Part shown: positions 22,378 through 33,169 of the stretch, piece by piece | How positions within the stretch are numbered: position 1 is the first letter of the stretch | Layout of the letters: each line of letters begins with the position of its first letter | Source: Mycobacterium europaeum | GTDB lineage: Bacteria; Actinomycetota; Actinomycetes; Mycobacteriales; Mycobacteriaceae | Assembly (NCBI RefSeq): GCF_002102155.1 | Contig: NZ_LQOU01000005.1 | Span: 1 to 64,000, forward strand | DNA: 64,000 nucleotides | Direction: 5' to 3' | The notes under the pieces: generated by a model | What the model was told of the DNA's origin: nothing | Databases searched by the model: none | Seen by the model: only the letters and a program-made list of their open reading frames with translations | Translations under genes and position numbers: made by a program

Positions 22378-25280
22378 GCGACGTGCATAGCGACGACGTG
22401 CAGATGGAAAATGACCGGCACGCAAGGCCGTTCATAGCGCGGATGGTCCATGCCCTTGCGATACCGATCATCTTGGGGTGGTTGGGCATCGCCGTCGTCA
22501 TTGCGATCGGCGTGCCCCCGCTCGAGCAGGTCGAGGCGCAGAATGCGGTCTCCCTGAGTCCCGTTGCGGCGCCGTCGTTTCGGGCAATGGAGCACTTGGG
22601 GCAGGACTTCAAGGAGACCAACTCCGGCGCCTTGGCCATGATCGTCCTCGAGAGTCAACAACCTCTCGGCGACGCAGCGCACCAGTACTACAACCAATTG
22701 ATCCGTGAATTGCGGGCCGATAAGAAGCACGTGCAGAACGTCCAGGATTTCTGGGGCGATCCGGTCACGTCGAAAGCCGCGGAGAGTTCCGACGGAAAAG
22801 CCGTCTATGTGCAGGTCCAGCTTGCCGGAAGCCAGGGCGGGGCGTCTGGTGACGAATCTGTAGCCGCCATTCGGCAAATAGTGGCGAAGACACCCACGCC
22901 GAACGGATTGAAGGCCTACGTCACCGGCCCCGCGCCGACCGTGGCGGACATGAACATCGCCGGTCAAAAGACCGTCATGCTGGTCACCGTCACGAGCCTC
23001 GCGGTGATCTTCATTACCCTGCTCCTCGTCTACCGGTCGATCTTGACCGTCATTCTGTTGTTGTTGATGGTCGGCCTGCAATTGCAGGTCGCACGCGGAA
23101 TAGTCGCCTTTCTTGGCCACCTCCAGCTGTTGGGCCTCACCACGTTCGCCGTCAACCTGCTGGTCGCCGCGGTTATCGCGACGGGAACCGATTACGGCAT
23201 CTTCTTCGTCGGGCGATATCAGGAGGCGCGGCAGGCCGGCGAAGACCGGGAAACGGCTTTCTACACCACGTTCGGCAGTGTGGCCAAGGTCGTGTTGGCG
23301 TCGGGGTTGACTATCGCTGGAGCGGTTTTCTGCCTCAACTTCACCCGGTTGCCCTATTTTCAGCCACTGGGCATCCCGTGCGCCATCGGCATCACCGTTG
23401 CGGTGCTGGTTGCCCTCACGCTCGCGCCGGCGCTACTTGTCGTTGCGGGCCGTTTTGGCGTGTTCGACCCGAAACGTGTCATTACGACCCACCGGTGGCG
23501 ACGGATCGGCACGGCGATCGTTCGGTGGCCGGCGCCCATTCTGGTCACGACATTAGCGATCGCGCTCATCGGCCTGATAACCCTGCCGAATTACAACCCC
23601 AGCTACGACGATCAGAAATTCATTCCCACCGATATTCCCGCAAGTGTGGGAAATGCTGCGGCGCAGCGACACTTCCCGCAGTCACGAACCATGATGCCCG
23701 AAATTCTGCTGCTCGAGAGCGACCACGATCTGCGCAATCCGGCCGACATGATCGTCTTGAACAAGGTGGCGAAGGGCGTTCTTGCCGTTCCGGGCGTTTC
23801 CACCGTGCAGTCCGTGACCCGGCCCGAGGGCATCCCACTCGAGCACACGACGATTCCCTGGATCGTCAGCATGTCGCAGTCAAGCCAGCAAATAAACATG
23901 GCGTTCCAGAAGGACCGCATGGAGGACATGCTCAAGCAGGCCGAAGAGCTCGGCAGAATGATCCAGATCATGCAGCACATGTACGGCCTGATGAAGGAGC
24001 TGGTCGCGACGACCCATGACATGGTCGGGAAAACGCACGAGATGGAGGCGGTTACGAATGAATTGCGTGACAAGATTTCCGATTTCGAGGACTTCTTCAG
24101 GCCCATTCGAAGCTACTTCTACTGGGAACGGCACTGCTACGACATCCCCGTCTGCTTTTCATTGCGATCGATATTTGATGCGCTCGATGGCGTCGACGAG
24201 ATAACCGATAAGCTGCACGCTCTGGTGGCCGACCTGGACCAACTCGACGTGCTGCTGCCGCAAATGGTCGTGCTCCTGCCACCGATGATCGAATCGATGC
24301 AGAGCATGCGGACCATGATGCTGACGATGCACAGCACCATGTCCGGCGTGATGGGCCAGATGGAGTCACAGGGCAACAATTCCGCCGCGATGGGGCAGGC
24401 TTTCGACCAATCCCGAAACGAGGATTCCTTCTACCTGCCACCGGGCATCATCAACGACTCGGAGGCCTTCAAACGGGTCGAGAAAATCTTCATGTCGCCG
24501 GACGGAAAAGATGTCCGCATGCTCATTTCGCAAAAGGGTGATCCGGCGACGCCCGAGGGCCTTTCCCGCGTGGAGCCCATCAAGACGGCGGCCGAGGAGG
24601 CGCTTAAGGGAACCCCGTTGGAGGATGCCAAGGTCTACCTCACCGGAACTGCGGCGATCACGAAAGACATCGTGGACGGCTCCAAATGGGACCTCTTGAT
24701 CGCGGGAGTCGCCGCAATCTGCCTCATCTTCATCATCATGCTGATCATGACGCGAAGCTTTATCGCCGCGCTGGTGATCGTCGGCACGGTGTTGTTGTCA
24801 ATGGGCGCGTCGTACGGGCTGTCCGTGCTGGTCTGGCAGTACCTCCTCGGCCTGCAACTGCACTGGACGGTGCTGTCGACGTCCGTGATCGTCCTCTTGG
24901 CGGTGGGATCGGACTACAACCTGCTGCTGGTCTCCCGGATGAAAGAGGAATTGGCCGCCGGCATCAACACCGGCATCATCCGGGCGATGGCCGGCACCGG
25001 CAAGGTCGTCACCAACGCCGGCCTGGTTTTCGCCTTCACCATGGCTTCGATGGGGGTCAGTGACCTGCGCAGCGTCGCCCAGACCGGTACGACGATCGGG
25101 TTGGGTTTGCTGTTCGACACCTTGGTCGTGCGTGCATTCATGACACCGTCGGTCGCCGCGCTGCTGGGTCGCTGGTTCTGGTGGCCGCAACGCGTGCGTC
25201 CACGGCCCGCCAGCTCAATGCTTCGGCCGTTCGGGTCCCGGCCGGCGGTGCGCTCGTTGTTGCTCAAACAGCCGTTGTAA
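22374..25280 (+). CDS. mmpL4a: MmpL4a: RND-family lipid transporter of GPL export
   Basis: A 968-aa MmpL protein. An N-terminal membrane helix (~residues 27-46) precedes a periplasmic porter domain, followed by a helix cluster with the [15 protein letters not shown] motif; a long second periplasmic part follows (~400-760), then a second helix cluster with [15 protein letters not shown]. The Asp-Tyr pairs in these motifs are the expected proton-relay residues. The second loop holds a Met-rich helical hairpin (e.g. [30 protein letters not shown]) predicted as coiled coil, as in MmpL4/MmpL5-type proteins. Coupled to mmpS by a 4-bp overlap and followed 140 bp later by a paralogue. MmpL4a and MmpL4b together are needed for GPL export in other mycobacteria. 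Confidence 0.92.
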   Translation: MSDVHSDDVQMENDRHARPFIARMVHALAIPIILGWLGIAVVIAIGVPPLEQVEAQNAVSLSPVAAPSFRAMEHLGQDFKETNSGALAMIVLESQQPLGDAAHQYYNQLIRELRADKKHVQNVQDFWGDPVTSKAAESSDGKAVYVQVQLAGSQGGASGDESVAAIRQIVAKTPTPNGLKAYVTGPAPTVADMNIAGQKTVMLVTVTSLAVIFITLLLVYRSILTVILLLLMVGLQLQVARGIVAFLGHLQLLGLTTFAVNLLVAAVIATGTDYGIFFVGRYQEARQAGEDRETAFYTTFGSVAKVVLASGLTIAGAVFCLNFTRLPYFQPLGIPCAIGITVAVLVALTLAPALLVVAGRFGVFDPKRVITTHRWRRIGTAIVRWPAPILVTTLAIALIGLITLPNYNPSYDDQKFIPTDIPASVGNAAAQRHFPQSRTMMPEILLLESDHDLRNPADMIVLNKVAKGVLAVPGVSTVQSVTRPEGIPLEHTTIPWIVSMSQSSQQINMAFQKDRMEDMLKQAEELGRMIQIMQHMYGLMKELVATTHDMVGKTHEMEAVTNELRDKISDFEDFFRPIRSYFYWERHCYDIPVCFSLRSIFDALDGVDEITDKLHALVADLDQLDVLLPQMVVLLPPMIESMQSMRTMMLTMHSTMSGVMGQMESQGNNSAAMGQAFDQSRNEDSFYLPPGIINDSEAFKRVEKIFMSPDGKDVRMLISQKGDPATPEGLSRVEPIKTAAEEALKGTPLEDAKVYLTGTAAITKDIVDGSKWDLLIAGVAAICLIFIIMLIMTRSFIAALVIVGTVLLSMGASYGLSVLVWQYLLGLQLHWTVLSTSVIVLLAVGSDYNLLLVSRMKEELAAGINTGIIRAMAGTGKVVTNAGLVFAFTMASMGVSDLRSVAQTGTTIGLGLLFDTLVVRAFMTPSVAALLGRWFWWPQRVRPRPASSMLRPFGSRPAVRSLLLKQPL

Positions 25281-25420
25281 CTGGCGGACTTCCACTTCAG
25301 CACAGGGACCGCGACCGTGGGGAACATCGTGACAGAGGACAACAGGGATGGCATTCGCCGCTGCGCCGCAGTGAAGGGTGCGGTCGCGGCCGCGAGCGTC
25401 CCTCATCGGGTGAGGTCCGC

Positions 25421-28333
25421 ATGACCACCGAGCACGCTCGAGCCCCTTTCTTCGCCCGTAGCATCCGCCGGCTTTCGGTGCTCATCGTGCTGGCATGGGT
25501 GGCGCTGACGCTGCTGGTGACCTTCTTCGTTCCATGGCTGGAGACGGTCGGCCGCGAACATTCCGTGCCGTTGGCCCCTCAGGACGCACCGGCGGTCCAG
25601 GCCATGCAGCGCATGGGCAAGGACTTCAAAGAATCCGATTCCGACAGCATCGCGATGATCGTGCTGGAGGGGCAGCAACGCCTCGGGGACGACGCCCACA
25701 ACTACTACGACCAATTGATTCGCGCGCTTAAGGCCGATCCCAAGCACGTCGAGCATGTGCAGGACCTGTGGGGAGACCGGCTGACGGCGGCGGGGGCGCA
25801 GAGCGACGACGGCAAGGCCGTCTATGTGCAGATAAACCTCGCAGGCAACCAAGGCACCACCCTCGGTCAGGACTCCATTGCCGCGGTCCGCAGCATCATC
25901 GCGCGTAGCACGCCGCCCCCGGGGCTCAAGGTCTATGTCACCGGTCCATCAGCGCTGTTGTCGGACATGCAGCAGGCCGGTGACAGGTCCATTCTGAAGA
26001 TGACCGCGGTGGGCGCGCTGATCATTTTCGTGGTGCTGCTCTTCGTCTACCGGTCGGTCCTCACCGTAATTCTGTTGCTGGTCACCGTCGGGATCGAGGT
26101 TCTTGCCGCCAGGGGGATCGTTGCGTTCCTCGGCGATCATAGTCTCGTCGCGCTCTCTACTTTTGCCGTGAACCTGCTGGTGGCGCTCGCCATGGCGGCC
26201 GGAACCGACTACGCGATCTTCTTCTTCGGCCGGTATCAGGAGGCACGCCAGGCCGGCGAGGACCGGGAGACGGCCTTCTACACCACCTACCGCGGCGTCG
26301 CTCCCGTCGTCTTGGGTTCAGGCTTGACGATCGCCGGCGCCATGCTGTGCCTGGGCTTCACCCGGATGCCCATCTTCCAGACCATGGGCATGCCCTGCGC
26401 CGTGGGCATGCTGGTCGCGGTCGTGATCGCGCTTACGTTGGTTCCCGCGGTTCTCACCATCGGCAGTGGGTTCGGGCTGTTCGACCCGAGGCGGGTCCTC
26501 GCCTTCGGTCGCTGGCGCCGGATCGGCACGGCGATCGTGCGCTGGCCCGTGCCCATCCTCGCTGCGACCATAGCGGTGGCCGTGGTCGGTCTCGTGACGC
26601 TGCCCGGCTACCAGACGAGCTACAACAACCGGTTCTACATGCCCAATGACATTCCCGCCAACGTCGGATACGCGGCCGCCGATCGCCATTTCTCTCAAGC
26701 GCGAATGATGCCGGAAATCGTGATGATCGAATCGGATCACGATATGCGTAATCCCGCGGATTTCCTCGTCCTGCACAGACTGGCCAAGGCGATCTTCAAG
26801 GTTTACGGCATCTCTCGGGTGCAGGGAATCACTCGGCCCGAGGGCACGCCGATCCAGCACACGTCAATACCTTTCTTACTGCAAATGCAATATGCGGTCA
26901 TGCAGCAGGATCAGACATATATGAAAGCCCGCACGGAAGACATGCTGAAGCAAGCGGACGTACTATCGTTCCAAATCGCGTCGATGAAACGCATGTACGC
27001 ACTGCAAAAGCAGATCACGGCCCTTACCCACGACTCGATCGCCAAAACGAAGGAATTGCGCGACGTTATCTCGGACCTCAGAGGCAAGTTATCCGATTTT
27101 GAAGACTTCTTCCGACCGATCCGAAGTTATTTTTACTGGGAACGACACTGCTACGACATCCCCATCTGCTGGGCGTTGAGAAACATATTCGAGACTCTCG
27201 ACGGCGTCGACATACTGAGCGACAAGCTCGACGATCTTATCGTCGATCTGAACAAGATGGACGCGCTGTTGCCGCAACTGCTCGAGATTTTCCCACCGTC
27301 GATCGCGATAGCCGAGGACGCGCGGAATATGCTGCTGACGTCCTACAGCACCATGAATGGAACGCTTGGGCAGATGAACAACGAAAAGGAGAACGCCACC
27401 GCCATGGGAGCGACGTTCGACGCTGCCAGGGACGACGATTCCTTCTATCTGCCGCCTGACATCTTCCAAAACGAGGACTTCAAAAAGGCGATGAGTCAGT
27501 TCCTGTCCCCAGACGGGAAAGCGGCCCGATTCATCATTTCCCACAAGGGCGATCCCGCGTCGCCCGACGGCCTCGCGCGTATCGACAAGATCCGGACGGC
27601 GGCCGAGGAGGCACTTAAGACGACACCGCTGGAGCCGTCCAAGATCTATATCGCCGGCACGGCGTCGACATTCAAGGACTTCCGTGATGGCTCCACATAC
27701 GACCTGTTTATCGCCGGGGTTGGTGCGCTCTGCCTCATTTTCATCATCATGCTGATCATCACGCGAGGCTTTGTTGCATCGCTGGTGATTGTCGGCACGG
27801 TGGCGCTCTCGCTCGGCTCGTCGTTCGGGCTGTCGGTCCTGATCTGGCAATACATCATGGGCATCAACTTGTACTGGATGGTGCTGCCGATGTCGGTGAT
27901 CGTCCTTTTGGCGGTGGGGTCCGACTACAACCTGCTGCTGGTCTCCCGGATGAAAGAGGAAATTGCCGGTGGCATTAACACCGGCATCATTCGCGCGATG
28001 GGCGGCACGGGCAAGGTCGTGACGAACGCGGGCCTCGTGTTCGCATTCACCATGGCGTCAATGGTGGCCAGCGACCTGCGGATCATCGGCCAGGTCGGTA
28101 CCACCATCGGCCTGGGCTTGTTGTTCGACACCTTAATTGTGCGCTCGTTTATGACACCGTCCATCGCCGCGCTGCTCGGACGTTGGTTCTGGTGGCCACA
28201 GATCGTCCGTCCGCGCCCGGCCAGTCAAATGCTTCGTTCCGAGGGATCCCGTCCGCTGGTGCGGTCCCTGCTGCTGCACCGACAGTTCGCGGACGAAACG
28301 CCCACAACAGAGATCCCGAGGCCTTCCCTCTAG
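25421..28333 (+). CDS. mmpL4b: MmpL4b: second RND-family lipid transporter of GPL export
   Basis: A 970-aa paralogue of the preceding MmpL with the same layout: [15 protein letters not shown] in the first helix cluster, [15 protein letters not shown] in the second, and a coiled-coil hairpin in the second periplasmic loop. The strongly shared stretch with [19 protein letters not shown] points to tandem duplication. Start taken at ATG 25421 ([14 protein letters not shown]) after GGTGAGG. The frame is open upstream into the end of mmpL4a, but that part is not MmpL-like. Likely co-transcribed with mmpS and mmpL4a. Confidence 0.92.
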   Translation: MTTEHARAPFFARSIRRLSVLIVLAWVALTLLVTFFVPWLETVGREHSVPLAPQDAPAVQAMQRMGKDFKESDSDSIAMIVLEGQQRLGDDAHNYYDQLIRALKADPKHVEHVQDLWGDRLTAAGAQSDDGKAVYVQINLAGNQGTTLGQDSIAAVRSIIARSTPPPGLKVYVTGPSALLSDMQQAGDRSILKMTAVGALIIFVVLLFVYRSVLTVILLLVTVGIEVLAARGIVAFLGDHSLVALSTFAVNLLVALAMAAGTDYAIFFFGRYQEARQAGEDRETAFYTTYRGVAPVVLGSGLTIAGAMLCLGFTRMPIFQTMGMPCAVGMLVAVVIALTLVPAVLTIGSGFGLFDPRRVLAFGRWRRIGTAIVRWPVPILAATIAVAVVGLVTLPGYQTSYNNRFYMPNDIPANVGYAAADRHFSQARMMPEIVMIESDHDMRNPADFLVLHRLAKAIFKVYGISRVQGITRPEGTPIQHTSIPFLLQMQYAVMQQDQTYMKARTEDMLKQADVLSFQIASMKRMYALQKQITALTHDSIAKTKELRDVISDLRGKLSDFEDFFRPIRSYFYWERHCYDIPICWALRNIFETLDGVDILSDKLDDLIVDLNKMDALLPQLLEIFPPSIAIAEDARNMLLTSYSTMNGTLGQMNNEKENATAMGATFDAARDDDSFYLPPDIFQNEDFKKAMSQFLSPDGKAARFIISHKGDPASPDGLARIDKIRTAAEEALKTTPLEPSKIYIAGTASTFKDFRDGSTYDLFIAGVGALCLIFIIMLIITRGFVASLVIVGTVALSLGSSFGLSVLIWQYIMGINLYWMVLPMSVIVLLAVGSDYNLLLVSRMKEEIAGGINTGIIRAMGGTGKVVTNAGLVFAFTMASMVASDLRIIGQVGTTIGLGLLFDTLIVRSFMTPSIAALLGRWFWWPQIVRPRPASQMLRSEGSRPLVRSLLLHRQFADETPTTEIPRPSL

Positions 28334-28538
28334 TCACTCAACGTTTGCCCTTGCCGCGCAGCAAAGCGAGATCGCTACTGATAAGACAATCTGTCAGGCG
28401 AAATTGGCCGGCTACCGAACGGCGCACCGAGCATTTTGCTTGCGCCCGGTGGGGACTTTGTTTCCGGTCGCGACTGACATCGACTTGCCCGCCACAGTCC
28501 ACACGACAGGTGATACGGCCAACAGAGAGGTACCCACC
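28334..28538. other. Spacer between mmpL4b and the drr genes
   Basis: About 205 bp without a gene. No clear terminator hairpin was seen after mmpL4b, so read-through into the drr operon is possible. The 3' end carries the ribosome-binding site GAGAGG of the small leader frame. Confidence 0.4.
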
Positions 28539-28559
28539 ATGAAATACTCGTCACTGTGA
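28539..28559 (+). CDS. Putative six-codon leader frame overlapping the drrA start
   Basis: ATG AAA TAC TCG TCA CTG TGA follows GAGAGG at 7-nt spacing, and its stop codon overlaps the GTG start of drrA (CTGTGAG). drrA itself has no good ribosome-binding site just before its GTG, so re-initiation after this minigene could set DrrA translation. A peptide of MKYSSL has no known function. This is inference from layout only. Confidence 0.35.
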   Translation: MKYSSL

Positions 28560-29503
28560 GACCACTGGCGATCGAGGTTGACGGCCTCACAAAGACGTTC
28601 GGCCGAGACACCCCTGCGCTGCGTGGCGTGAGCTTTTCAGTGCCGGCGGGCACGGTGTGTGGGCTGCTCGGACACAATGGCGCGGGCAAGACCACCACAA
28701 TCAACATCCTCTCGACGCTGATCCGCCCGACTTCCGGCCGTGCGGCGGTCAACGGATACGACATCACCCGCCAGCCAGCGGAGGTGCGCGCCAGCATCAG
28801 CATGGCCGGTCAGTTCTCCGCAATGGACCCCGTACTCACTGGCCGGGAGAACCTAGTGTTGTTCGGCAGGCTGCGCGGCCTTGGCCGCCGGCAGGCGAAA
28901 GCGCGCGCCGACGAATTGCTCGAACAATTCGATCTCGTCGCAGCCGGTGGCCGTCCGTTGACTACCTATTCAGGCGGGATGTGGCGGCGCGTCGACCTCG
29001 CCAGCGCCCTAATGGTTCTGCCAAAAGTGCTCTTCCTCGACGAGCCGACCACTGGACTCGATCCCCGCAGCCGCCGCGCCGTCTGGGCACTGGTGACTTC
29101 GTTGGCGCAGCAGGGCATCACCGTGCTGCTAACCACGCAATACTTGGAAGAGGCCGACGTGCTGAGCGACTCGATCGTCGTCATCGACCACGGACAGGTG
29201 ATCGCCAACGGCACAGCCGAAGACCTCAAACGCAGGGTGGGCGGCAGCTACTGCCAGGTGACCCCGGCCAATCCGGCCGACCTACCCAGGGTCGCTGCGG
29301 CGCTAACGGGGCTCGAAGGCATTGATATCAATGCCGACACGAGCTCGGTATCGCTATTCGCCCCTGACGGATTGGGAACGTTAGGTGAGGTGTTTCGCCG
29401 GGTCGATGCGAGCGGGATTGAACTCGCGGACATCTCGCTGCGGAAACCCTCACTCGACGAGGCGTTTTTGCACCTCACGGAGCAGGCTGTGGTCCAGCGA
29501 TGA
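28556..29503 (+). CDS. drrA: DrrA-like ABC transporter ATP-binding protein
   Basis: A 315-aa ATPase of the daunorubicin-resistance type. Walker A is GHNGAGKTTTI (~residue 38), the signature is TYSGGM (~140), Walker B is VLFLDEPTTGLDP (~159), with the usual DrrA C-terminal extension. It energises the DrrB/DrrC permeases. In M. tuberculosis DrrABC serves phthiocerol dimycocerosate export, and in MAC drr genes border the GPL serovar region. GTG start overlapping the leader frame; its TGA overlaps drrB by 4 bp. Confidence 0.9.
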   Translation: MRPLAIEVDGLTKTFGRDTPALRGVSFSVPAGTVCGLLGHNGAGKTTTINILSTLIRPTSGRAAVNGYDITRQPAEVRASISMAGQFSAMDPVLTGRENLVLFGRLRGLGRRQAKARADELLEQFDLVAAGGRPLTTYSGGMWRRVDLASALMVLPKVLFLDEPTTGLDPRSRRAVWALVTSLAQQGITVLLTTQYLEEADVLSDSIVVIDHGQVIANGTAEDLKRRVGGSYCQVTPANPADLPRVAAALTGLEGIDINADTSSVSLFAPDGLGTLGEVFRRVDASGIELADISLRKPSLDEAFLHLTEQAVVQR

Positions 29504-30240
29504 GCGCCCTGGCCGCCCTCACTGAACGTTCGCTGCTGTCCGCGGTCCGCGATGGCGGGATGATTTACGAGGTGTTGTCGCCTGTCGGATATTTGGCAGG
29601 CTTCACCGTGGCGCTGCGTGGCCTAGTCGACACCGAGCGCGTGAGCTACGCGCAGTACTTGCTGCCCGCCGTGGTTGTCCAGTCAGTCATCTTTGTCGCT
29701 CTGCTGACCGGGGACCGCGCCGCACGCGACCGCCTCACGGCGCTCGGCGAGCGGTTGGCGACGCTGCCAATCGCGGCGGCCGTACCGGTGAGCGCTCGCA
29801 TGGCGGCCACTCTGATGCGCGGCTCACTCGTCCTGTTGGTCGCGATGATCGCGGGCTACGCATTCGGGTTCCGGATGAGCGGCGGACTCGGCTACGGGCT
29901 GGCCTTCGTGTTTGTCGCTTTGTTTCTGTGCCTCGGTGTGGCGCTAGCCGCCGACGCCATGGGATCCGCTGCGAACAGCTTGCAGGGCGTCAGCCATATC
30001 TTGTTTGTCCCCCAGTTGCTGCTATTTATGCTCTCCACCGGCATCGCGCCCGAAAAAACCTTTCCCTCTTGGTTGCGCCCATACGTGCGCAACCAACCGG
30101 TATCACAAGTCGCAGAAACGCTACGCGGCTTCGCCAGGGGCCACGTGACCGTCGACAACCTGGCTGCCAGCATGGCTTGGTGTGTGGCAATGGTATTGGT
30201 CTTTGGCTTGGTTACGCTGCGATTGCAGAGGCGGGGCTAG
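29500..30240 (+). CDS. drrB: DrrB-like ABC-2 type permease
   Basis: A 246-aa membrane protein with about six hydrophobic segments (e.g. YLLPAVVVQSVIFVALL, GSLVLLVAMIAGYAFGF, YGLAFVFVALFLCLGVALA) and the ABC-2 permease layout, including LLFMLSTGIAPEKTFPSWLR before the last segments. Starts by a 4-bp overlap with drrA and ends by an overlap with the next permease gene (TAGTG), so the three genes form a tightly coupled transporter operon. Substrate is inferred from context to be GPL or a precursor. Confidence 0.88.
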   Translation: MSALAALTERSLLSAVRDGGMIYEVLSPVGYLAGFTVALRGLVDTERVSYAQYLLPAVVVQSVIFVALLTGDRAARDRLTALGERLATLPIAAAVPVSARMAATLMRGSLVLLVAMIAGYAFGFRMSGGLGYGLAFVFVALFLCLGVALAADAMGSAANSLQGVSHILFVPQLLLFMLSTGIAPEKTFPSWLRPYVRNQPVSQVAETLRGFARGHVTVDNLAASMAWCVAMVLVFGLVTLRLQRRG

Positions 30241-31034
30241 TGTCGCGGAAGCAACCCGGAGTGCAAGGGTCGCTACTGACCCAAAGCTGGGTGCAAGCCG
30301 ACCGACTCCTCATGCGGTGGCGGCGCGACTATGGAGTGCTGCTGGGATCCTTGCTTTTTCCAGTCTCCCTTATGCTGATCTACCAGATTGTGCTGGGCCA
30401 GCAGGTGCGGAAGGTCACCGGCATCGACAGCGTTTACGGCCTCACCCCGATGTGCGCGGTGCTATCGGCACTGTTCGGCTCCCTCGGCGGCGCGGTCAGC
30501 ATCACGTTAGAACGCGAAGTGGGATTGATCAGCAAGATGTGGGTATTGCCTATACACCGGACAAGTGTGCTCACCGGACGGATCACCGCCGACGCAATGC
30601 GGGCACTGTTTGGCACAATCCTGGTCACCGCCCTGGGAATCGCCATGGGCCTACGCTTTACGCACGGCTGGCTCACGGCACTGGTCTACATTCTGATCCC
30701 ATCAATCGCAATGATCGGATATACCGCGCTGGTAGTGGCACTGGCTATCCGCGCCAACGGCCGTGCCGTCATGACCTGGTTGATCGGGGTGACCGTGTCC
30801 CTGGCGTTTCTCAATCCCGGTACGACTCCCATTGGACAGTTCCCGGGGTGGCTTCAACCTCTGGTCCGCATGCAACCGCTGTCGCCCCCCATCGAGGCGA
30901 TGTGGGCCCTAGCCCACGGCGGGGCGCTCGCGCGGCCTCTGGCAATGACTGCGCTCTGGACGATTCTGCTCCTCGCCCTATTCATTCCACTCGCCGTGCG
31001 CGGTTATCAACGTGCCGCCGAGTCCCGGGGGTGA
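30240..31034 (+). CDS. drrC: DrrC-like ABC-2 type permease
   Basis: A 264-aa multi-pass permease (segments such as YGVLLGSLLFPVSLMLIYQI, LVYILIPSIAMIGYTALVVA and a C-terminal ILLLALFIPLAV). It starts at the GTG overlapping the drrB stop; the frame is open further upstream inside drrB. DrrC marks the left border of the serovar-specific gtfB-drrC region in MAC, and here also the genes beyond it change to variable sugar functions. Confidence 0.88.
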   Translation: MSRKQPGVQGSLLTQSWVQADRLLMRWRRDYGVLLGSLLFPVSLMLIYQIVLGQQVRKVTGIDSVYGLTPMCAVLSALFGSLGGAVSITLEREVGLISKMWVLPIHRTSVLTGRITADAMRALFGTILVTALGIAMGLRFTHGWLTALVYILIPSIAMIGYTALVVALAIRANGRAVMTWLIGVTVSLAFLNPGTTPIGQFPGWLQPLVRMQPLSPPIEAMWALAHGGALARPLAMTALWTILLLALFIPLAVRGYQRAAESRG

Positions 31035-31170
31035 GAGGCGTGTTGCTGGCGTCTCCCGACCTGGTGACGGGGAGCCAATATTCGCCGATTGTCTCGCTGT
31101 CAAGCCTTGGCTGCATGGCATCCGGACACATCGTCCGCGTCGTCGCCGGCAATTGCGAGATGGGAATGCG

Positions 31171-32217
31171 GTGAAAGAACAGACATCGGCGAACGACCCG
31201 AAGGTGAGCATCGTATCGACCACCCACAACCAGGAGGCCTATGTTCGACAGGCCTTCGACAGTTTTGTCGCCCAACAGACGGACTTTCCCTTTGAGATTG
31301 TTGTCGCCGACGATGCCTCGACCGATGCGACGCCGGAGATCATCCGCGACTATGCCACGCGCTACCCGCACCTGTTCCGCCCCATATTCAGACCAGAAAA
31401 CCTCGGGCTCAATGCGAACCTGGTGGGCGCCCTTTCGATTGCTCGCGGCGAGTACATCGCGCTGTGCGAGGGAGATGACTACTGGATCGATCCACTCAAG
31501 CTAAGCAAACAAGTGGCATTTCTCGACCACCACCCAGAGACCGCAGTGTGCTTCCACCCTGTGCGAGTGATTTGGGACGATGGCAGCGCTAAAGACTCGA
31601 AGTTTCCGCCGGTCTACTTGCGCGGCGACTTGAGCGTGGATGCTCTTATCTTGATGAACTTCATCCAGACCAATTCCGTCATGTACCGCCGGCTTGAGCG
31701 CTATGACGACATCCCCGGCGACATCATGCCCTTGGACTGGTACTTGCACGTCCGGCATGCGGTGTGCGGTGGCATTGCAATGCTGCCAGAGACGATGGCC
31801 GTCTACCGACGCCATTCCGAGGGAATGTGGCACAACCAAGTGGTGGACCCTCCGAGATTCTGGTTAACGCAAGGGCCGGGGCACGCGGCAACTTTCGACG
31901 CGATGTTCGATCTGGTCTCCGGGGACCCCATCCGCGAGCAGCTCATCGGATTGATGGCCGACTGGATTCTCCACCAGATTGCGAAAGTGCCGGGGGCGGA
32001 GGGTCAATCCGCGCTCCAAAACACCATCGCCCAGCACCCTCGGTTTGCGGTGCTGGCACTGCAACACCGCTGGGCGAAACCAACCACGAGGCTCAAGACT
32101 CTCCGGCGCAGGCTCACCGCCATCGCGCCAAGCCGAAAGGGGCTCGCGGACGTCTACCCCACCGAACTTGTTCGCCTGACGGCGGCAGCAAGGGATCAGC
32201 AAGGAGCGACCCATTGA
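31171..32217 (+). CDS. Family 2 glycosyltransferase
   Basis: A 348-aa GT-A fold enzyme: N-terminal VSIVSTTHNQEAYVRQAF, nucleotide-binding VVADDAST near residue 45, and a CEGDDYWIDPLK metal-binding motif near 105. Such GT2 enzymes transfer a sugar from a nucleotide donor, probably onto the growing GPL oligosaccharide (inference). GTG start after GAGATGG. First gene after drrC, same strand, 136 bp spacing. Acceptor and sugar cannot be told from sequence. Confidence 0.85.
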   Translation: MKEQTSANDPKVSIVSTTHNQEAYVRQAFDSFVAQQTDFPFEIVVADDASTDATPEIIRDYATRYPHLFRPIFRPENLGLNANLVGALSIARGEYIALCEGDDYWIDPLKLSKQVAFLDHHPETAVCFHPVRVIWDDGSAKDSKFPPVYLRGDLSVDALILMNFIQTNSVMYRRLERYDDIPGDIMPLDWYLHVRHAVCGGIAMLPETMAVYRRHSEGMWHNQVVDPPRFWLTQGPGHAATFDAMFDLVSGDPIREQLIGLMADWILHQIAKVPGAEGQSALQNTIAQHPRFAVLALQHRWAKPTTRLKTLRRRLTAIAPSRKGLADVYPTELVRLTAAARDQQGATH

Positions 32218-32348
32218 CCGGTGTGCGCGTCCACAGCCAAGCGATACGAGGAAAGTTGGCAATGGCAACAAGATCGTTCCGATGAGGATTTCGATCCAAA
32301 TGTGGTCGATGTTGCGCCGCACGTCCAGATAACACGAGGGGGAAATCA

Positions 32349-33134
32349 ATGAGTCCGGCTCCGACGGTCTCGGTGATCACGATCTCCTTCAAGGACCTCG
32401 AAGGCCTGAAACGCACGGTCGACAGTGTGCGGGCCCAGCGCTACGAGGCACGAATCGAGCACATCGTAATCGACGGCGGATCGGGTGACGACGTCGTGGA
32501 ATTCCTGTCGGGATGCGAGCCTGGCTTCGCGCATTGGCAGTCGGAGCCCGATGGCGGACGGTATGACGCAATGAACCAGGGCATCGCCCACGCATCCGGC
32601 GATCTGCTGTGGTTCATGCACTCCGGCGACTGTTTCTCCGATCCCGACGCAGTGGCTCAGGCCGTGGAGGCGATCGCAGAGCAGGGGCCAGCACGCGAAG
32701 TATGGGGCTTCGGCATGGACAACCTCGTCGGACTCGGGCGCGTCCGTGGCCCTATACCCTTCAGCCTTCGTAAGTTCCTCGCCGGGTTGCAAGTGGTTCC
32801 ACACCAGGCGTCGTTTTTTGGGTCATCGCTGGTCCGCGAACTGGGTGGCTACGACCTCGATTTCGGGGTCGCCGCCGACCAAGAATTCATTTTACGAGCC
32901 GCGCTCCTGCGACCCCCAATTACGATCCGGCGCGTGTTATGCGATTTCGACACCACCGGTGTTGGCACCAACCGACACCCGAGTGTGGTGTTTTATGACC
33001 TGCGCCGCATGTGGGACTTGCATGGCCGCTACCCCCTTGGGGGGCGGCGAATCTCGCGGGCTTGTCTGCGTTCCTGGGAGTACTACCTCCGCTTCTTGGA
33101 ATACGTATTCACACGGGTAACGAAACGCCGCTAA
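32349..33134 (+). CDS. Family 2 glycosyltransferase, WcaA-like
   Basis: A 261-aa GT2 enzyme beginning MSPAPTVSVITISFKDLEGL, with VIDGGSGDDVVEF and WQSEPDGGRYDAMNQGIAHA, a pattern typical of colanic-acid and O-antigen transferases, and a MHSGDCF stretch in the metal-binding position. Strong ribosome-binding site GAGGGGG. It converges on an FkbM-type methyltransferase gene 35 bp away. Likely adds a strain-specific residue. Confidence 0.85.
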   Translation: MSPAPTVSVITISFKDLEGLKRTVDSVRAQRYEARIEHIVIDGGSGDDVVEFLSGCEPGFAHWQSEPDGGRYDAMNQGIAHASGDLLWFMHSGDCFSDPDAVAQAVEAIAEQGPAREVWGFGMDNLVGLGRVRGPIPFSLRKFLAGLQVVPHQASFFGSSLVRELGGYDLDFGVAADQEFILRAALLRPPITIRRVLCDFDTTGVGTNRHPSVVFYDLRRMWDLHGRYPLGGRRISRACLRSWEYYLRFLEYVFTRVTKRR

Positions 33135-33169
33135 CTACGTCAGTCGAGCGAGTAGCGGTCAGCGACTTT

